Below are positions 14,495 to 15,000 of a DNA stretch of 15,000 nucleotides, one piece after another; position 1 is the first letter of the stretch; every line of letters starts with the position of its first letter. The stretch is from the NCBI GenBank assembly GCA_002005505.1, contig KV908430.1, positions 8,817 through 23,816 on the forward strand, in the 5' to 3' direction. Origin of the DNA: Botryococcus braunii (Eukaryota; Chlorophyta; Trebouxiophyceae). The notes beneath the pieces were generated by a model. That model saw nothing but the letters and a program-made list of their open reading frames with translations, had not been told where the DNA came from and searched no databases. The position numbers and the translations under genes are program-made.

Positions 14495-14840
14495 CTCGCG
14501 TGGCTACTTACCTACCCATGCAGATAGTATGGTGGGGACATGGAGGAAGGTGGGGAGTGGCAGGGACGGGGGAGTTGCCAGAAGGGTCATCAGGTAGTGC
14601 CCAGCGTCCAGGCCCTCCGGGGTTGCTTGGCCCCCCTGTCGCAGATGAAGCCACGGATAGCTTCTTTGGCAATAACCAACGAGGCCTTGGAAGGCTTGGC
14701 GCGTCATAAATGTCTGACACGGACTGAGAGATTCCATTTGAGAGACTGGACTTGGAACTGGCAATGTACAACACCAGTGCCAGAAGCATCAGCGCCACAG
14801 AAAGTAAGTCACAGATTATCCACACATCCTTCAAAGTCTC
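7739..14840 (-). CDS. Polycystin (PKD2/TRPP-family) cation channel, C-terminal part, spliced, 5' end outside window
   Basis: A non-selective, usually calcium-permeable cation channel subunit of cilia/flagella or other membranes; that role is family knowledge. Exons by my reading: 14840-14512, 13463-13355, 12612-12486, 12048-11892, 11689-11516, 10527-10306, 10013-7739. Every junction has GT/AG borders and matching phase. In order they give S3 (VWIICDLLSVALMLLALVL), S4 (VLVLLIVRLLGAL then SQRRL), S5 (LAIFGHILFGSS, the family's GH.LFGS signature), a pore segment, S6 (FIIPTIFVICF joined to FVLTIILAEF), a basic segment, a degenerate EF-hand and a long Ser-rich tail. S1, the extracellular TOP domain and S2 should lie right of the window. 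Family assignment is strong. Exact borders, especially 13463 and 10527, are inferred and need cDNA. The tail (about 880 residues after S6) is far longer than in animal polycystin-2. Confidence 0.82.
10306..10527 (-). CDS. Polycystin exon: basic segment and degenerate EF-hand
   Basis: This exon lies in a frame without a nearby start, so it is easily missed. Acceptor GGGCTTTAG|G (10527) and donor AACAG|GTGCAT (10306) fit the neighbouring phases on both sides. It reads KKGSFWSRLPSAGSTILRRL, then a Lys/Arg cluster (TSKRKGRFGLRV), then a helix-loop-helix. The 12-residue loop ESGKEGVVSFQE has Gly at 6, Val at 8, Ser at 9 and Glu at 12 as in an EF-hand, but Glu, Gly and Glu at 1, 3 and 5. Animal polycystin-2 also carries an EF-hand in its cytosolic tail. 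Calcium binding here is uncertain because position 3 has no side-chain oxygen. A downstream in-frame TAG follows in the intron. Confidence 0.66.
10703..11000. repeat. (GT)n/(GC)n alternating tract, in an intron
   Basis: About 300 bp of almost unbroken purine-pyrimidine alternation: GT runs at 10704-10744, 10801-10830 and 10917-10980, with CG-rich runs at 10831-10847 and 10895-10917. In the sense strand of the channel gene it is (CA)n, inside intron 11515-10528. Such tracts are prone to Z-DNA. Confidence 0.9.
11017..11036. repeat. Short hairpin beside the (GT)n tract
   Basis: TGTCCTTTT and AAAAGGACA pair across a two-base spacer. It flanks the alternating tract in intron 11515-10528. No function is evident. 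Confidence 0.6.
11516..11689 (-). CDS. Polycystin exon: end of S6 and proximal cytosolic segment
   Basis: Acceptor TGTAACTGCAG at 11690. The exon opens with FVLTIILAEFHSAQMQ, matching the end of S6 in polycystins (Asn-Phe-hydrophobic-Ile-Ile-x-x-Phe), then a helical charged stretch (HNDLARLIEERWQVCRG). The donor CTCAG|GTGTCC at 11516 is phase 2. The frame stays open beyond the donor to 11434, but that extension shows no family similarity. Confidence 0.78.
11892..12048 (-). CDS. Polycystin exon: pore segment and first part of S6
   Basis: Acceptor GGAACTGCAG at 12049 and phase (two bases completing a Gly codon) fit the S5 exon exactly. It encodes VWTTFFSNGIQPV, a polar turret-like stretch, then the hydrophobic LWFFIIPTIFVICF. 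The donor TGG|GTAGCG at 11892 is phase 2 and fits the next exon, giving a continuous S6. The segment aligned to the polycystin selectivity filter (usually Leu-Gly-Asp) lacks that triplet here. Two other frames across this exon are also open for much of its length but join to nothing channel-like. Confidence 0.68.
12305..12330. repeat. Perfect 26-bp palindrome with paired TACGTCA motifs, in an intron
   Basis: The half-site AGTACGTCACAGT is followed directly by its exact reverse complement. It contains TACGTCA and TGACGTA, bZIP/CREB-like half arrangements, back to back. It lies in intron 12485-12049 of the channel gene. Confidence 0.85.
12486..12612 (-). CDS. Polycystin exon: S5 helix with GHxLFGS motif
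   Basis: Acceptor TTTGTTGCAG|GTG at 12612, phase 0. The exon reads VTPRLLELMVTIMMVAVSLA and then IFGHILFGSSNTYTQSFQRT. The Gly-His-x-x-Phe-Gly-Ser element after S5 and the following Ser-Phe before the pore helix are hallmarks of the PKD channel family. This is the most diagnostic exon in the window. The donor is GAAG|GTGCCT at 12486, phase 1. Confidence 0.85.
13091..13129. repeat. (ACCCC)n pentanucleotide repeat
   Basis: About seven ACCCC units immediately left of the (CA)n tract. The sense strand of the channel gene reads (GGGGT)n, a possible intronic G-quadruplex in intron 13354-12613. Confidence 0.85.
13145..13289. repeat. (CA)n microsatellite, in an intron
   Basis: About 145 bp of CA units with a short interruption at 13204-13228. 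It reads (GU)n in the channel pre-mRNA, 65 nt after the donor of the S4 exon. Confidence 0.9.
13355..13463 (-). CDS. Polycystin exon: S4 helix
   Basis: Encodes GTVLVLLIVRLLGALSSQRR followed by LSNISTTIIL. This matches the polycystin S4 and S4-S5 linker pattern (hydrophobic helix, Arg-Leu-Leu, then an Arg-Leu before a Ser/Thr-rich turn). The donor is CTG|GTACGT at 13355, phase 0. The chosen acceptor CACCTGAG|G at 13463 restores the phase-2 junction from the S3 exon. A weaker alternative, CGCCAG|GGA at about 13450, would be phase 0 and would break the frame unless another small exon exists. The (GU)n tract of the next intron starts about 65 nt beyond the donor. Confidence 0.72.
14391..14493. 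repeat. (CG)n(CA)n microsatellite, in an intron
   Basis: A CG run (14391-14420) followed by 36 CA units. In the channel pre-mRNA it reads (GU)n then (CG)n, starting about 20 nt after the strong donor of the S3 exon. Z-DNA-prone. Confidence 0.9.
14512..14840 (-). CDS. Polycystin exon: S3 helix and S3-S4 linker
   Basis: Acceptor TTTGCAG precedes 14840, phase 0; the same frame has a stop just upstream, so the acceptor is required. The exon starts ETLKDVWIICDLL, the Trp-x-x-x-Asp-Leu pattern that opens S3 in polycystins, and continues as a hydrophobic helix to about residue 29. A polar, Pro/Gly/Ser-rich linker of about 80 residues follows, including RWALPDDPSG. The donor at 14512/14511 is a near-perfect AG|GTAAGT, and the reading frame runs into TAA within that donor, as expected at an exon end. 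It ends in phase 2. A GU-rich microsatellite begins about 20 nt into the following intron. Confidence 0.78.
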
Positions 14841-15000
14841 CTGCAAATGTAGACCTGTGATTCAGGCTCTCTATGGTCATGCACAGGCATGTAAGCAACG
14901 GCCAGATATCTGCTCACAGGAAGTAGATACAGCCAGTAAATTGCTATAGAACAAGTCAACATAGCAGTGGCCCCTTCCACGGAGGTTACACGCAGAAGAT
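14841..15000. other. Right edge: probable intron upstream of the S3 exon
   Basis: The minus-strand frame of the S3 exon has a TGA just upstream of the acceptor, so this stretch is intronic next to the exon. One open frame across 14846-14990 contains a hydrophobic run but does not match polycystin S2 and lacks a fitting donor. The previous channel exon probably lies beyond 15000. Confidence 0.45.

Overview
The window looks like nuclear DNA from a flagellate protist, most likely a green alga. I infer this from short exons with GT-AG introns, a very long proline/serine-rich (hydroxyproline-rich glycoprotein-like) stretch, long dinucleotide microsatellites and a polycystin-type channel. I cannot name the species; a prasinophyte such as a Cymbomonas-like alga is only a guess. 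I see no rRNA, tRNA, CRISPR, insertion sequence or bacterial operon.

Two spliced genes, both on the minus strand, explain nearly all the coding signal. I built them by joining reading frames at GT and AG sites and checking that splice phase was conserved at each junction.

Gene 1 (14840 down to 7739; its 5' part lies beyond the right edge) encodes the C-terminal half of a polycystin/PKD2-family (TRPP) cation channel. Seven exons carry S3, S4, S5, the pore and S6, then a basic membrane-proximal segment, a degenerate EF-hand and a disordered tail of about 757 residues encoded by one 2.3 kb exon. The stop is TAA at 7741..7739, followed by palindromes and AATAAA signals.

Gene 2 (5985 down to the left edge; its 3' part lies beyond position 1) starts with a clear signal peptide. 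A PA14-like beta-sandwich domain follows over four small exons, then about 620 residues of Pro/Ser-rich sequence with a 45-bp tandem array, then one Ig-like module of HYR/DUF5011 type split over three exons. It should be an extracellular or cell-surface protein. A 1-nt deletion inside the 45-bp array breaks its reading frame in this sequence.

The 1.75 kb between the genes (5986..7738) holds gene 1's 3' flank and gene 2's 5' region. It contains two strong palindromes and a cluster of GGTAC motifs but no convincing gene. All five long dinucleotide tracts (903..1061, 4598..5033, 10703..11000, 13145..13289, 14391..14493) fall inside modelled introns. In gene 1 they are GU-rich upstream and CA-rich downstream of the S4-S6 exons, so the pre-mRNA could fold back on itself.

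The neighbours suggest a functional theme: an ectodomain protein with carbohydrate-binding-type and Ig-like modules beside a polycystin channel, the kind of modules animals combine in polycystin-1/fibrocystin systems. That link is inference.
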